A stretch of DNA of 64,000 nucleotides from Parietaria judaica (lineage: Eukaryota > Streptophyta > Magnoliopsida > Rosales > Urticaceae), in NCBI GenBank assembly GCA_954871525.1, contig OX940865.1:25094420-25158419 (forward strand), written 5' to 3'. The notes below the pieces were generated by a model, which was not told where the DNA came from, made no database searches, and was given only the letters and a program-made list of their open reading frames with translations. Below are positions 10,879 through 22,379 of this stretch, piece by piece. The position numbers and the translations under genes were made by a program. Positions within the stretch are counted from its first letter, which is position 1; the number at the start of each line of letters is the position of its first letter.

Positions 10879-13527
10879 TCTATATATATATAAAAGCAAA
10901 ATCTACTTGCAATTAATTGATAGTCTAAGAAACTCAAGAATTGTGAATCCTACAATTCTAAATTTTTAACATTTTATAATTTTTTTAAATAAGAAATTAG
11001 GATAAAGTGCTCTCATTGGTTACTATTTATCATAACTATTAGTGCAACTTAATTACAAATTTATATATTATGTAACATACAAGAATATTAAAAGACCAGA
11101 TTGTAAACACACAAAAAAAAATCACTCTGAAAATTAACTTTATTTCCTTCATATTTTCACTCCATGAAACGCTTTTCATTTGTTTCATTAATTATTATCA
11201 CAAGCCAATAAAGTAATATTACTACAAACTTGAATTCCAAGAACCTTGAGAAACTGATGCCAACTTAATACACCATATATGAATCGGTATGGAGCTTAAA
11301 AGGTTTTACATAACAACCACGCACACTGACACACCCCACACACACACACATATATGATATATATATATATATATATAATTTGTCACCTAAAGGCAGTATA
11401 TAATTGATTTGATATATTGACTCACAATCTCATTTAGTTAATGATATAATCAGAGTTACAAATTTAAGCTTTATTATATATGTAAGTTATCAAGGTACAA
11501 TAACTGTTGACCTTACTCTCTTGATGGTATTTATTAAAACAATTATCTCTATAAATGCGTAATAAATCTCTACGTTTCATTAAAAATCAACAACCATATA
11601 TATGTATATATAAAAAGAGGAGAGGGTGGCTGGAGGTTTGCAACGCTTGATCTTGGTTTTTTTTTTTTCCTTCCCAATTTTCTTTATTTATCGTACTAAT
11701 ATTTGGTTTATCGTTATTTTTTCCAATGCATATCAACAATTCATTTTTAGGGTGGCAGCTTTAACGCTCTTATTCTCTATCCTTCAAATATTGATTTATA
11801 TAGAATTCGTATATGATCAATTTAGTCGGCGATTGATCTACTCCGATTGCAACCAGCTTTTTTTCGGTGAGAATCCCCAGGCAAGTATTTTTAGTTTATA
11901 TACATATATTTTCTCTTCTTCAAATATTTAAATTATTAAAAGATTATGTCTTCCTCAATTTCGATGATGCAATATCTTACGTGTAATTTAGATGGTTAAG
12001 GTTCTCCTTGAGCAATATCTTCCGTGCATTTATTTTGTTTTAATTTCTATATTTATAAATTCACCGACTCTATTATTTATGAATTTGACGTACTGTTAAC
12101 ATTGAAATTGTATAATGTATTTGTTTTATTTGGACTTTTTTTTTTTTTTTGCTAAGAGAGATTATGTCTTTCTTTCTCATTTCTTAAGGGATGGTTTCAG
12201 GTTGACGATTTCGAGGATGCTTTGTCAGTCACATAAGTTTGTTGAGAGTGGAACTTGTAATAAATGGTTAAGGTTCTCTTTGAGCAATATCTTACGACGG
12301 TTTATATGGAAAGCAACGACCCATCTAATATTAGTGTGTTTTAATATCGTGTTGCTTTTAACGTTGCATATGGTTAGTGCTTTGTTTATTAAGTGACTTT
12401 TAATGATGTATTGGATTGAAATCAAATTTATGATCATGATTTTTTTTTCATATAAGAAGATTATTTGGTGATTTGCTTAACACGCACAGCTTCTTGCGGC
12501 ACTGGAAGTTGGTGGAAAAAGAAATCTATATGTGTGTTTTAATGTTATCCCTTATTAATATTCCTTTTTTATTATTAATATTCATTTATTGAATTAAAAT
12601 TTAGTGATATCTTTTTGGCCTTGTATTATTATTTGGTAATTATATCATAGAAATTTCGGAGACAGTAAAAAAAAAGTCATTATAATGTGATCTAAATTAT
12701 TTTACAACTTTAATTCTAAATGCATATTTATTTTTCTTGGTTCCTTAGAAAAAAAAATATAGAAGCACGAGACTACGTTTTTTATTTGTCAGATTAAAAT
12801 CTTTCAAAAATTGCATGAAAGAGTTGTTGCCTGGTGCTAGAGATTAACAAGCTGATAACACATATTAAATTTTTATATATATCACGGTTTTTTCTATTGA
12901 AATTGTTTTATATTCCTCCTATCTTTTTTTTTTTTTTCTAATCCATTATTATTGTTTAAGTTTTTACAATTCGGTGTATAAAGGTAATATGTGAAGGGAA
13001 AATGCTCAAAATTAATTATTTGGCTGAATCGACTATCATTGGTATATTTCTTATATTTTGGAGACAATAATTAAGTAAGAGATTGATTTTAATGTTTCAC
13101 TAACACGAGTAAAATAAAATTACACTATAGTCCGAAAAATTAAGAAAATTAATCAAAGAACTAAGAAGTTAATAAGGACTATTTAAAAAGATAAAAAAGA
13201 ACGAAGACACCAACTAATTTTAAAGTTTACTTCATGAATACACTTTGTCGTTTAAAATATAATTTCTTTAGTTTTAGTTAGCCTTTGAATTCAACATTTT
13301 TCCTTAATCAATTTTCGGCACTCTTTATGCTTAGTAGATTAATTGCGGAATGATATTTATGTCAACTATTAATTTTTAACTTTTTCTAATTATATATAGC
13401 AATATAATATTGGAACAATTGATGAGTTTGATACTGATATATGTTTTTGAATTACGAGAAAAATAAATGAAATAATTTATTCAATATTTTTAACGCCACC
13501 GCGCGAAGCGCGGTGCCAGTCCACTAG
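10879..13527 (+). mobile_element. non-autonomous Helitron, 2.65 kb
   Basis: The left end is TCTATATATATATAAAAGC, preceded by A. The right end is a perfect 8-bp hairpin, CACCGCGC (13497-13504), loop GAA, GCGCGGTG (13508-13515), then 12 nt ending in CTAG (13524-13527), followed by T. This matches every structural rule for plant Helitrons: 5' TC, GC-rich 3' hairpin about 10-12 nt from CTRR, and insertion between A and T without a target-site duplication. No Rep/helicase coding sequence is visible, so it is non-autonomous. Open frames at 11626-11931 and 12115-12396 are T-rich without family similarity. A (CA)n/(TA)n stretch sits at about 11338-11378. Confidence 0.9.
11992..12296 (+). repeat. duplicated segment inside the Helitron
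   Basis: A 33-bp stretch beginning ATGGTTAAGGTTCTC and ending in AATATCTT(C/A)CG occurs at 11992-12024 and 12264-12296 with few mismatches. Looser similarity (AGATTATGTCTT, GATTTCGA(T/G)GATGC) precedes both. The Helitron interior therefore contains an internal duplication of about 100-140 bp. Confidence 0.7.
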
Positions 13528-14453
13528 TATTAATAATAATACATACGTGTTGGTGTTGAGCCATCGAGGCATCTTTTGTGTTCAATAGAGCGAGAAAGAA
13601 AGAGAGGTTTTCAAGAAGATTCGGGACTAATAATTTGTTAATTATTATAATTTAATAGTATAGCTAGCAATGAATACGTTCATTTAATAAGTGCATCGTT
13701 TTTCAAATTTGTATGGTCTCAAAAACTGAGTAGAAAAAGAAAGTTTGAAAATTATGAGACAGAACGACAAGAGTGTAACAGTGTAAGATATGCATGTTTC
13801 GATTCCCAAAGATCCTCTCTCTCTCTCTCGATATATATATTATTCGCGCTATTGGTCCCATTTTTATGAGGTATGTCCGAATTTCACCCTCCAATTCTAA
13901 AAATAGCAAAAATTGTCTTTCTTAATTTTATTATATATTTGACCCTTTGACTGACAAGTAAAATTAAAAATTTAACAAATTTAAATAAAAACACACTTGT
14001 CTCTGAAAAGGGTTTTTTAAAAAAAATAAATAGAAAAACCTTAAAAAAAAGACAATTATACATTGGAAAATCCATATTATAATCATAAAAGAATAGCCAT
14101 AGAAATTTTTAAAGCAGGTAGGTTTTCGCACATAATTTATAAACTAGGAGCTAATATTGCCAATAGCATTTATATATTTATGAGATAGTAGCGGTATAAA
14201 TATTAAAATTATTCGAAAAACTAACGTTAAAGACCTTTTTGTTTTGTTTTACTTGGACAAAATATCAATACCTTCTTCTCAAGTTATAGACATGTACCAA
14301 TAATTATTAATATTTTATCCGATTAAAATAAAAATAAGTATTAAATATTGATTTTTCAAACACATTAATATTTTTGCCGCAAATAATCTTATATTTATAT
14401 ATATGCATATTTACGTACGTGAATTATGAAATGAATTATTTGCTCACATCAAA
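13528..14453. other. intergenic AT-rich spacer upstream of the ICR1 leader
   Basis: No gene seen. It contains a short CT run near 13816-13829 and AT-rich DNA. Part of the ICR1 promoter presumably lies in its right end. Confidence 0.5.
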
Positions 14454-14561
14454 ATGACCCTTTTGTCCTCTTCCTGTTGCCTTACTCAGTTACTCCAAAG
14501 CCACTGTCTCACTCTCTCTGTGTATATATCAGCCTTAAACACCTTTAATTCAAACTTTAAA

Positions 14562-14605
<44 letters not shown>

Positions 14606-16395
14606 TACTTTAGCTTCTGGGCATTTTTTATACTTATTTGTTTATTGATTTTTTGTCTTCTCACTCAGACATTGTGCTCCAAAAAACTGTCACTATTTCC
14701 TTGTATTTCTTCCACACACAACAAACCCCAAGCTTCTCTCTGCCATTGTTGATCTCCCAGTTTCTTAGAACGTTGCTTGCTCGTTCTTCAGAGGATATCC
14801 CAGTTGCAGATTCAAGAATCTTTCATCTTCGCTGATGTCACTCTAGGAAGCAGGTTAGAGCTTGTGTTATCCTTTGTATTGCATGCTTGAAAGTGTCTTT
14901 TCTTTAGGGTCTGTTTGGATGCTGAGAAAGTTTCATAAAGAGTAGTGAGAAAAAAAGAAAGTTTGCGTGAATATCCTTTTGAATGTGAAGCAAGAATCAA
15001 CAAAAATGCCCTTTTCTAGAGAAAGGCTAATCTATGATTGGTAAAGTCTAGATCCTATTAAATTGTGATTTTAAACATTGTCTTGGTTTTTTATGTCTAA
15101 GTTAGAGACATGCCGGATTGGCCCGGTATTTTTAATTTCTGGTTCCGGATTTTTTTAATTTTAATATCGGCTTTTTAATCTAGATAGATCTGATTGTTTA
15201 GAGCGGGAGCGGACGGAGCTATAGCCCTCCTAAACTTTTGAAAACGATTAAATCGAAGTTTTGATTTTTTTTTTCCTTTTCAGTTTTTCTCTTAAAATTT
15301 TACGAGTTTTCATTTTAACCCTTAACGATACTTCTTCGATACTTTTTCGATAGTGTAGAAAATATAAAAAGGTAAATACGGAAATGCCAATTCCAGATTT
15401 CCCCGGAACTGGTTAAAGAGGAATCAGAATTCGGGCTCCTCATATATCCAAAAATCCGAAAAGAGTAATATTAAACCAAAATTTTATTATTTTTCATTCA
15501 ATTTTCTCTGATATATTTTTCTTAATTTTCATTTTAACCCCTTATTATACATACTCTAATTCAATCCCTGCCACAATGCTTAGCCCCCGAAAATTCTTAT
15601 CCTTGATCCGCCTTATAAAACATAAAAAGGTAAATGCGGAAATGCCAATTCTAGACTTACCCGGAATCGGTAAAACAGGAATCGGAATTCCGGTTCCTGG
15701 TGTACTAACAGCACTGTGTCCATGTATGTACAATAATAATACTGCTTGGCCATGTTACAAAGTTATAAAGTGTTGGGATTTTGTCACCACTCAGCTTTGT
15801 AATAATACTAAAATAGTGGGTCCTATGTTCATACTCCTTTCTAATCTTTGTACGTTTCTTCATCTTTGGTACATGTTTTGCTCAATCTATGATGACCCAT
15901 GTCATGTGTGTAACACCATATTGTTAATAATTGAGACTTGAGAGCTTTTTATTTACCTTTCAATAATTGATAAAATGTGACATATTTGCTGATGCAAGAA
16001 AATAAAACTGCCACCAATATTTTTATTGGACCATTTAGTGGACCAATTTAGTGCCTTAAAGGGGTATTAATGGAATTCCTTTTTTAAAAAATTATATTTG
16101 GTTCAATTCGAACATTTATGTGTGACATAATGTTATGTGTAAATTATTGTTCTTTTGTTCACGATCTACTATATAATTCAATAAGTTCCTTTATCCTATA
16201 GATTTATACTATGTATGTGTAATTGGAGAATGAAGTTTTTGCTTGATTGCTTGTTCATGTACAAATAGTTATTTTACAACAATTTTATTTTACCTAAAGT
16301 TTTTATTTAATATAATTTGCAGATTCACAAGGCGTTTCAGTCAATACAATTCAATCACTCTCGTCCCATTTGTGTAGTATTTTGTGGGAAGTCAA
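14454..16395 (+). promoter_or_regulatory. 5' leader of the ICR1-type gene with a (CT)n tract and a probable 1.5-kb leader intron
   Basis: A (CT)n microsatellite (14564-14602) of the kind common in plant 5' UTRs is followed by a donor CAG|GTTAGA at 14853/14854. An acceptor TTTGCAG ends at 16322, and the short second leader exon runs to the ATG at 16396. The leader intron contains two diverged direct repeats (about 15285-15440 and 15500-15700) sharing AGGTAAAT(A/G)CGGAAATGCCA and CCGGAA phrases. These resemble the CCGG-rich hAT-like interiors elsewhere in the window. The transcription start is not determined. Confidence 0.6.
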
Positions 16396-17811
16396 ATGCC
16401 AAGATCAAGGTAAGAAACTTACACTCCTAAAAATGTATTTCTTATTATTAATAAATTATTATATAAGTGATCTAATTAGTTGATTAATTAAGATGACTTA
16501 CGGATATATTTGTTATTAGATTATTATATTGGTATCATTAGGTTAATTATAATATAATTCTATGAGAAGCTGATTTTTAACTACCATAAATGTATAAACA
16601 AGGTTATGTTCTCTCAAATAAAATCCAAAGAATAAAAGCTCATAAATTATTAAGGTATTCAGTTTTTACTAATTTAAACATGATTAAATATCATAATCCT
16701 TATTAATTTAAACATTATTCTTTCATAGTAAAACTACCTTGCTCTTTTTCATAGGGGGTCAGAGCTGTCTCAGAGGCCATCTCCTCGAGGCCCGCCTAGC
16801 CTCAGGACGTCTAGCTCCGATTCGGATCCCCCGCACCCCCGCCAGATCACCGACCGGAGTCCGAAGATCAGCGATCGACGTTCTCCGAGAAGCGTGCAGT
16901 CTGATCCCGTCAACCAGAAGAAACTCGGCACCCGCATTGCGGATTTGGAGTCTCAGCTCGGGAATGCGCAGGATGAGCTCAGGAATCTGAAGAACCAGCT
17001 GGCTTCTGCGGAGGCTGCGAAGAAAGAAGCGCAGGAGAAGCTCGAGAAGAAAGCCAAGAAGCCGGTGGAGAAGAAGGTTTCGAAGGAGAGAGTTCAAGAA
17101 TCGAACGAACGGGACAGAAAACCGTCGAACGAAATCACGGAGGAGAGTCTGGAACTGGAGGAGACTGATGTTTTCGAAGTCCCTATCGAGAAAAAGACGA
17201 TCGAATCGAAATCGAAATCGGAAACCACTACAGTGAGTGAAGATGTCGAAAAGGACGGTGAAGTAGAAGAGAATCTGAACCTCAAAAAGCTTGCTCTGAA
17301 GGATGAAGAGATAAGATCGTTGAGAGAAACCTTAGAGGAGAAGGAGAAGGAAGCATTGGCTATCCGTCATGATAATGAAACCCTAAAGACTCAGCTGAAC
17401 GAAGCGGCTTCGAACATCTCATCTGCTCGATCCAAGGAGGAAGAAATGACCGTCAAGCTTAGTGAGCTCGGAGCAAGCAAATCGAAAGCGAAGCAGCTTA
17501 CCGAGCAGCTAAAATCCGTGGAGGAATCAAAGGAGTTGATGGAAACCGAGATGAAGAAGATCAGGGTTCAGACGGAGCAGTGGCGAAAAGCTGCTGATGC
17601 CGCGGCTGCAATTCTTGCTGGCAGCGCTGACATGACAGGACGAATTCCAGGGCGGTGCGGCTCGATGGACAAGCACTTTGACGGCGTATTCGAGACCGGC
17701 TTCATTGGGTCTCCAGCCGATGACGTGGATGAAGGATTCGGGAGCGGAAAACGAAAGGGTTCTGGGATCAAGATGTTCGGTGACTTGTGGAGGAAGAAAG
17801 GCCAGAAATAG
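16396..17811 (+). CDS. ICR1: interactor of constitutive active ROPs (ICR1/RIP1 type)
   Basis: Exons 16396-16409 and 16755-17811 give 356 residues, close to Arabidopsis ICR1. The protein begins MPRSRGSELSQR, has the family block KKLGTRIADLESQLGNA (about residues 60-76), two coiled-coil regions (about 60-115 and 145-275), the ROP-binding motif QWRKAADAAAA at 280-290, and the typical basic tail KMFGDLWRKKGQK. ICR proteins are scaffolds that bind GTP-loaded ROP GTPases and link them to exocytosis and microtubules, steering polar growth and auxin transport. The tiny 14-base first coding exon is typical of the family. The C-terminal coding end is partly duplicated directly after the stop (17811-17932). 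Other ICR paralogues are possible; length and tail favour ICR1. Confidence 0.92.
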
Positions 17812-17932
17812 GCGTCTTCGAGACTGGTTTCATCGGATCTCTGCTTGATGACACGGACGACGGATTCGGAAGCAGAGAGGATTTCGGATCAGGTTGCTGG
17901 GTGACTTGCAGAGGAAGAAAGGTCCGAAATAG
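17811..17932 (+). pseudogene. degenerate tandem copy of the ICR1 C-terminal coding end
   Basis: The last ~128 bp of the ICR1 coding exon (17683-17811) recur immediately downstream. Read in another frame, the second copy gives GVFETGFIGSLLDDTDDGFG against GVFETGFIGSPADDVDEGFG in the gene, and it ends GACTTGCAGAGGAAGAAAGG against GACTTGTGGAGGAAGAAAGG. The copy is about 6 bp shorter and has lost the MFGDLWRKK frame. It lies in the 3' UTR and is not expected to be translated as part of ICR1. Confidence 0.85.
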
Positions 17933-18977
17933 AAAACGGAACGGTACAGTCTCTTGCTGTTACGATCTAGGTGTGTTCTGCGTTGTTTTATGCTCGAGTT
18001 TTAGGTGTGTATTAATTAAGTACGTATTTAAGAAAAAAATGTGGTGGGTAATTAGAGTTAGCGTTTGAGGGATTTCTCTTCCGGGAAAGAAGGGACATTT
18101 TGTTGCTGCGTCGCCTGTAATAACGTTCGTATCCATCGTAAACTTAAGGTTATTCGGTATTATTTTCGGGATCTCATCGAAAATTGGCTTCTAATTCTTT
18201 CTTTCTTTGATTTCTTTAAAGCTAATTTCGCCGCCTCGTACGTGCTTGAGCTTCATTTGCGAACTATTTCACAAGACACAGAGACGAGCCGACATCACAC
18301 TACAAAAAAACAAACAAACAAAACAGAACTGCAAGTTTTTGTAAAATATTTTGAATTTGGAGGAAAAATGAAGGAATATATTTTTTTATCATCGGATCTC
18401 GCTTGCAATTTAGAGTGGAGCAAGGGAAACAACAAATATGTTCACCGCTAATTCGGTAATATTCGACAACAACGAATCTGTAATCAGTGCCGTGACATTG
18501 ACAATAACTCGATTTCAATCTCTATATAGAGTGGACGATTCTATATTATTCGACGCTTTGGATTGCTCGACGCTTTCTCGACTTTAATTTTTCTAAAAAC
18601 AATAAAATTACTTAATTCTAAAATATCTTGATATGTATTATGTTTACAAAACATATCATTGGATTGATTGACTTAAAATCAATAGATAACAAATGATTAA
18701 GAAAACAATTCTACGATTAAAATTAGTGATTAATTTCAATAAAAAAAAATACTATAAAGTACACCAACTCAGTGTCCGAATACATGAGTGAAGTGTCACA
18801 TAATACGACACACAAACGAAAGATTAAAACGACGTCGTAATGATAAAACGACAAATTCAGACCGCAGCGACAGTATTTCCCTGTTATCGTGTAACGATAA
18901 TTAGGGTTTTTCTGGTTTGAGAGCGAAGGGTTTTGTGCGTGTGAAGGTTTTGGCGGATTGCTTCTTCTGGCTCAACA
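17933..18977. other. ICR1 3' UTR and bystin upstream region
   Basis: The first part is likely ICR1 3' UTR. The open frame 18065-18451 has no family similarity. From about 18880 the base composition rises and the sequence reads like a short 5' UTR for bystin. No distinctive regulatory site is called. Confidence 0.45.
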
Positions 18978-21900
18978 ATGGGGAAGAAGAGAGAGAGGCA
19001 CCAGAATCCTCAGGCCTTCCTCGCCGATGACAATGAGTCTCTCGGCTCCAAGAAGCGCTCCAAGTCGCGGGAGGGACGCAAGAAGCTTCAGGACGAGCAG
19101 AAGCTCATCTCCTCCGGCATGAGCTCCAAGATCCTCAAGCAGGCCCTGATTCAGCAGAGGGAAATCGAAGACGAGCTCGTCGAGGCTCAGAACCCTAACA
19201 ATTCGCTCCTGAAGCTCACCGCAGAGGCGCCCGTGGACGCCTCCGACGCCGCCGCGGAGGACGAGATCGATGACTTCGCCGGATTCGATGAGACTCAGAG
19301 TCGCTACGGTGATTATGATGTCAGTTTCTTTTCGTCTTTCTCGTTACAGTTAATTGATCCCTGCAAATCAATTGTTTCTTGTGGAATCTGTATTGAAGTC
19401 TAGGAATTTATGTGTTGCACAGGAAATTGACGAAGAGGACGAGAGATTTCTCGATTCGTTCTTGTCTAAGGACGCGGCTCCGCTACGGACTATCACGGAC
19501 ATCATCATTGCGAGAATCAAAGAGAAAGGCGAGAATGTCTCTTCAGGTTTGACCTTCTTACTTGATGCTAATGCTTATATATATAATATATTATATGTGT
19601 AATTATGTTTCTGCCTTTTTAACCGCAGAAGCTCGGCCATTACCTAAGATGGATACCACCGTCATCGATTTATACAAAGGGTCAGTAAAACCGTAAACAG
19701 ATTTATGTTGATGCGCTTGAGTCTGTTGAAGTTGATAGTGATTATGCAATTTATGAATATGCTGTTTATCATAAAATTTACGGGAGGCGATGGATGGAAT
19801 GTGACTTGTGCAGACTCGGGAAGTTTCTCAATAAGTACAATGCTGGTGGAATCCCCAAAGCATTGAAACTCATTCCTTCGATAAGCAACTGGGAAGATGC
19901 CTTGTATCTGACAGAGCCCGAGAATTGGTCACCTAATGCCATGTATCAAGCCACACGGATTTTCTCTTCGAATTTGGGTGTCAAAAAGGCAGAGAGGTTT
20001 TACAGGTTTGTATTTTTTATTTTCTCACATTTATTCAAGTAATAACCGATGTCAGTGGAGAAATACTGTCCTATCAAAAAGGCACTCCGTGTAGCAAAGC
20101 CGTCGAGTACATGAAAAAAAGGAAAGTATAATCTAAGTGTATCTATTTTACAGATACGTCTTGCTCCCTCGTGTTAGAGAAGATATTAAGAAGAACAAGC
20201 GGCTGCATTTTGCTCTCTACCAATCTTTGAAAAAAAGTATCTACAAACCTGCCGCCTTCTTCAAAGGGATTCTATTTCCTCTGTGCGAGGTATGGAATTT
20301 CCGGCCTACCATTTTGACTCATTACCCATTGAGCAATCTATGGTCTTTTTGTTTGTTGGCATTAATGTAATTTATTCCGTCACAATTAATCCTTTTTGTT
20401 GAACAGTCTAAAACATGCAATCTACGGGAAGCTGTTATCATTGGGAGCATCTTGCAAAAAGTTTCCATTCCTCTTCTTCATTCAAGGTTTGTTTTCTTTC
20501 GGGATAAGGATTCAAAATGTGTAAATTTAGTGAGTATGTAGAAATCTAGTGAATCTCTGAATGCCTTTTTAACATCGTGAATGTCCTGAATCAAACTTCT
20601 GCATGATTTGCAGTGTTGCGTTACTGAAGCTTGCGGAGATGGAGTACTGTGGTACAACGAGGTATTTAACCTTGAAACAAAAAAATTCAGACTGAAATGA
20701 GACTGAAATCATTATTTTATTTCATCAGTTTTAATATTATGACGGTCATATATCCTTACAAGATTATATCTGTATAACATATCTCAGATGTCGATATGTC
20801 ATATTACACGTTCATTTACAAAAATTTGACAGTGTTGGATTTTCAACTGTTGCAGCTACTTTATAAAACTCCTTTTGGAGAAAAAATACGCTCTACCATA
20901 CCGTGCACTGGACGCTCTTGTTGCTCACTATATGAAGTTCTTGGATGATTCGAGGATCATGCCCGTGATTTGGCACCAGTCGCTACTTGCATTCGTACAA
21001 AGGTATGTTAAATACTTTTGCGGCATCTATTATTATTGTCATGGATAGTGGATACAACACCTATTCATGTAATTAAAAGTTAAAACAACTTACTGGGTGA
21101 TTCACTTTAGACGGGTGCAATTGTTATTACTTTCATATGTTTTGGGGAATTTCGATAGGAAACCAAAACTTATGTTTTATGTAAAACCGGTAATATGTGG
21201 AAAAAAAAAATGAAAACAGAAATCATGGTCCGAAAATTGGCTTTAACGAAGAAAAACCTATTCCCAGCCTTTTTTAAGTTTTTAAATTAAATTTCAAAAG
21301 AAGAAATGAGTTAATAACAACTTAACAATTTACAGATTAACATGTACAAATTATAAATTGATTAATGAAAAGCCTAAATAATTTGGTGGTGCTTAAAACT
21401 AGTGTTTGGTGTTTGATGAAAACCAAGCTCGGTACTGTTCGTAAATCAGTTTCTGTTTTTCACCTACCTAGCACACTGTAAGGTGAAATTTTGGATTTGT
21501 TCAGTTATTTAGTTTTCAGTGTAAAAAGTCCACCCCTGCTTAAGAGCTGTTTTACTAAACTTACTATCTTCAATAATTAAAATTACATAATAGCAGAAAC
21601 ATATTCAGCTTCTAATCGATATATTTTCACTTGCCATGAAATTTCGGATTGATACTTGCAGGTACAAGAATGATCTGCAGAAGGAAGATAAAGACAACCT
21701 GAGATCGCTACTTGAGCATCAAAAGCATAAACTAGTGAGAACTTCTCAAAATAGTCTTAGATATTTGATTTTTTAATTATCGGTTTAATTAATTAGAAAC
21801 CCTACTAATCATTCTCGGACCAAATGCAGGTTACTCCTGAAATTATGAGAGAGCTAAACAATAGCCGCAATCGAGGCGAGAAGGAGGACGATCTTACGTC

Positions 21901-22379
21901 AATTGATATCCTTTATGAAGTTTCTATTTATTAGCCCGAACATGATGGAAATTATAATGTTTTGAGCTAAAAATACGTCGAGACCACCCTCAGTCGTCTG
22001 ATAGGACCCACAAAGCAAATCCAAGAGAAATGATCACTTATTAATAAACGTTACCCCGTCCTCTAATTCGAGAGTTAGAGTAGGAAAACTCCCAAATGAC
22101 GTTCCATAGGAATTTTACGCTAATGAAATATCATGGCTAACCCTAACGCTAAGAGTCTTATCTAGGCTTTAGACACCTTCATTTAGGAATAGACCTATAA
22201 TACCCAAAATACCCCTATTTCATTAGTGGAATACAATTGATGCTATAAAAAAATGTTGTTCTAATTTAGTCTCTTTTTTCCTTAACTATATATCATTACC
22301 TTCCTCTATGTGTATCACCAATAAAACTATTGAAGAAGACAGGTTCGATATTCCAGAAGTACCCATGGAAGAAGATTGA
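18978..22379 (+). CDS. bystin (Enp1/BYSL), 40S ribosome biogenesis factor
   Basis: Eleven exons: 18978-19319, 19423-19546, 19629-19680, 19814-20005, 20154-20289, 20407-20486, 20614-20661, 20856-21002, 21662-21734, 21830-21905 and 22300-22379. They join to 449 residues, normal for plant bystin. The protein starts [18 protein letters not shown], has an acidic region (about 85-130), and the conserved bystin domain with [43 protein letters not shown], and [16 protein letters not shown]. It ends [19 protein letters not shown]. Bystin/Enp1 binds pre-40S particles in the nucleolus and is needed for 18S rRNA maturation. The last intron (21906-22299) is AT-AC. A possible 3' UTR intron follows the stop (donor at 22384, acceptor ending 22470). 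Confidence 0.95.
21906..22299 (+). other. U12-type AT-AC intron, last intron of bystin
   Basis: The intron starts ATATCCTTT, the U12 5' splice-site consensus. It contains TTCCTTAAC at about 22278-22286, a perfect U12 branch-point motif. It ends ATTAC with the final AC at 22298-22299, about 14 nt after the branch adenosine. Splicing there keeps frame and gives an end segment of the expected length relative to my recollection of plant bystins (SI, nine variable residues, then [12 protein letters not shown]). No GT donor near 21905 yields the conserved tail. Confidence 0.9.

Noticed and set aside
11626..12437. Hydrophobic open frames inside the Helitron
   Set aside because: T-rich low-complexity translation with no similarity to Rep/helicase or any captured gene I recognise.
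17787..18068. Independent 93-codon gene after ICR1
   Set aside because: The frame starts inside the ICR1 exon and only follows the duplicated tail out of frame into the 3' UTR.
21107..21537. hAT-like MITE in bystin intron 8
   Set aside because: TAGACGGGTGCAA and CCACCCCTG look like hAT ends, but the inverted match is short and no 8-bp duplication is visible.
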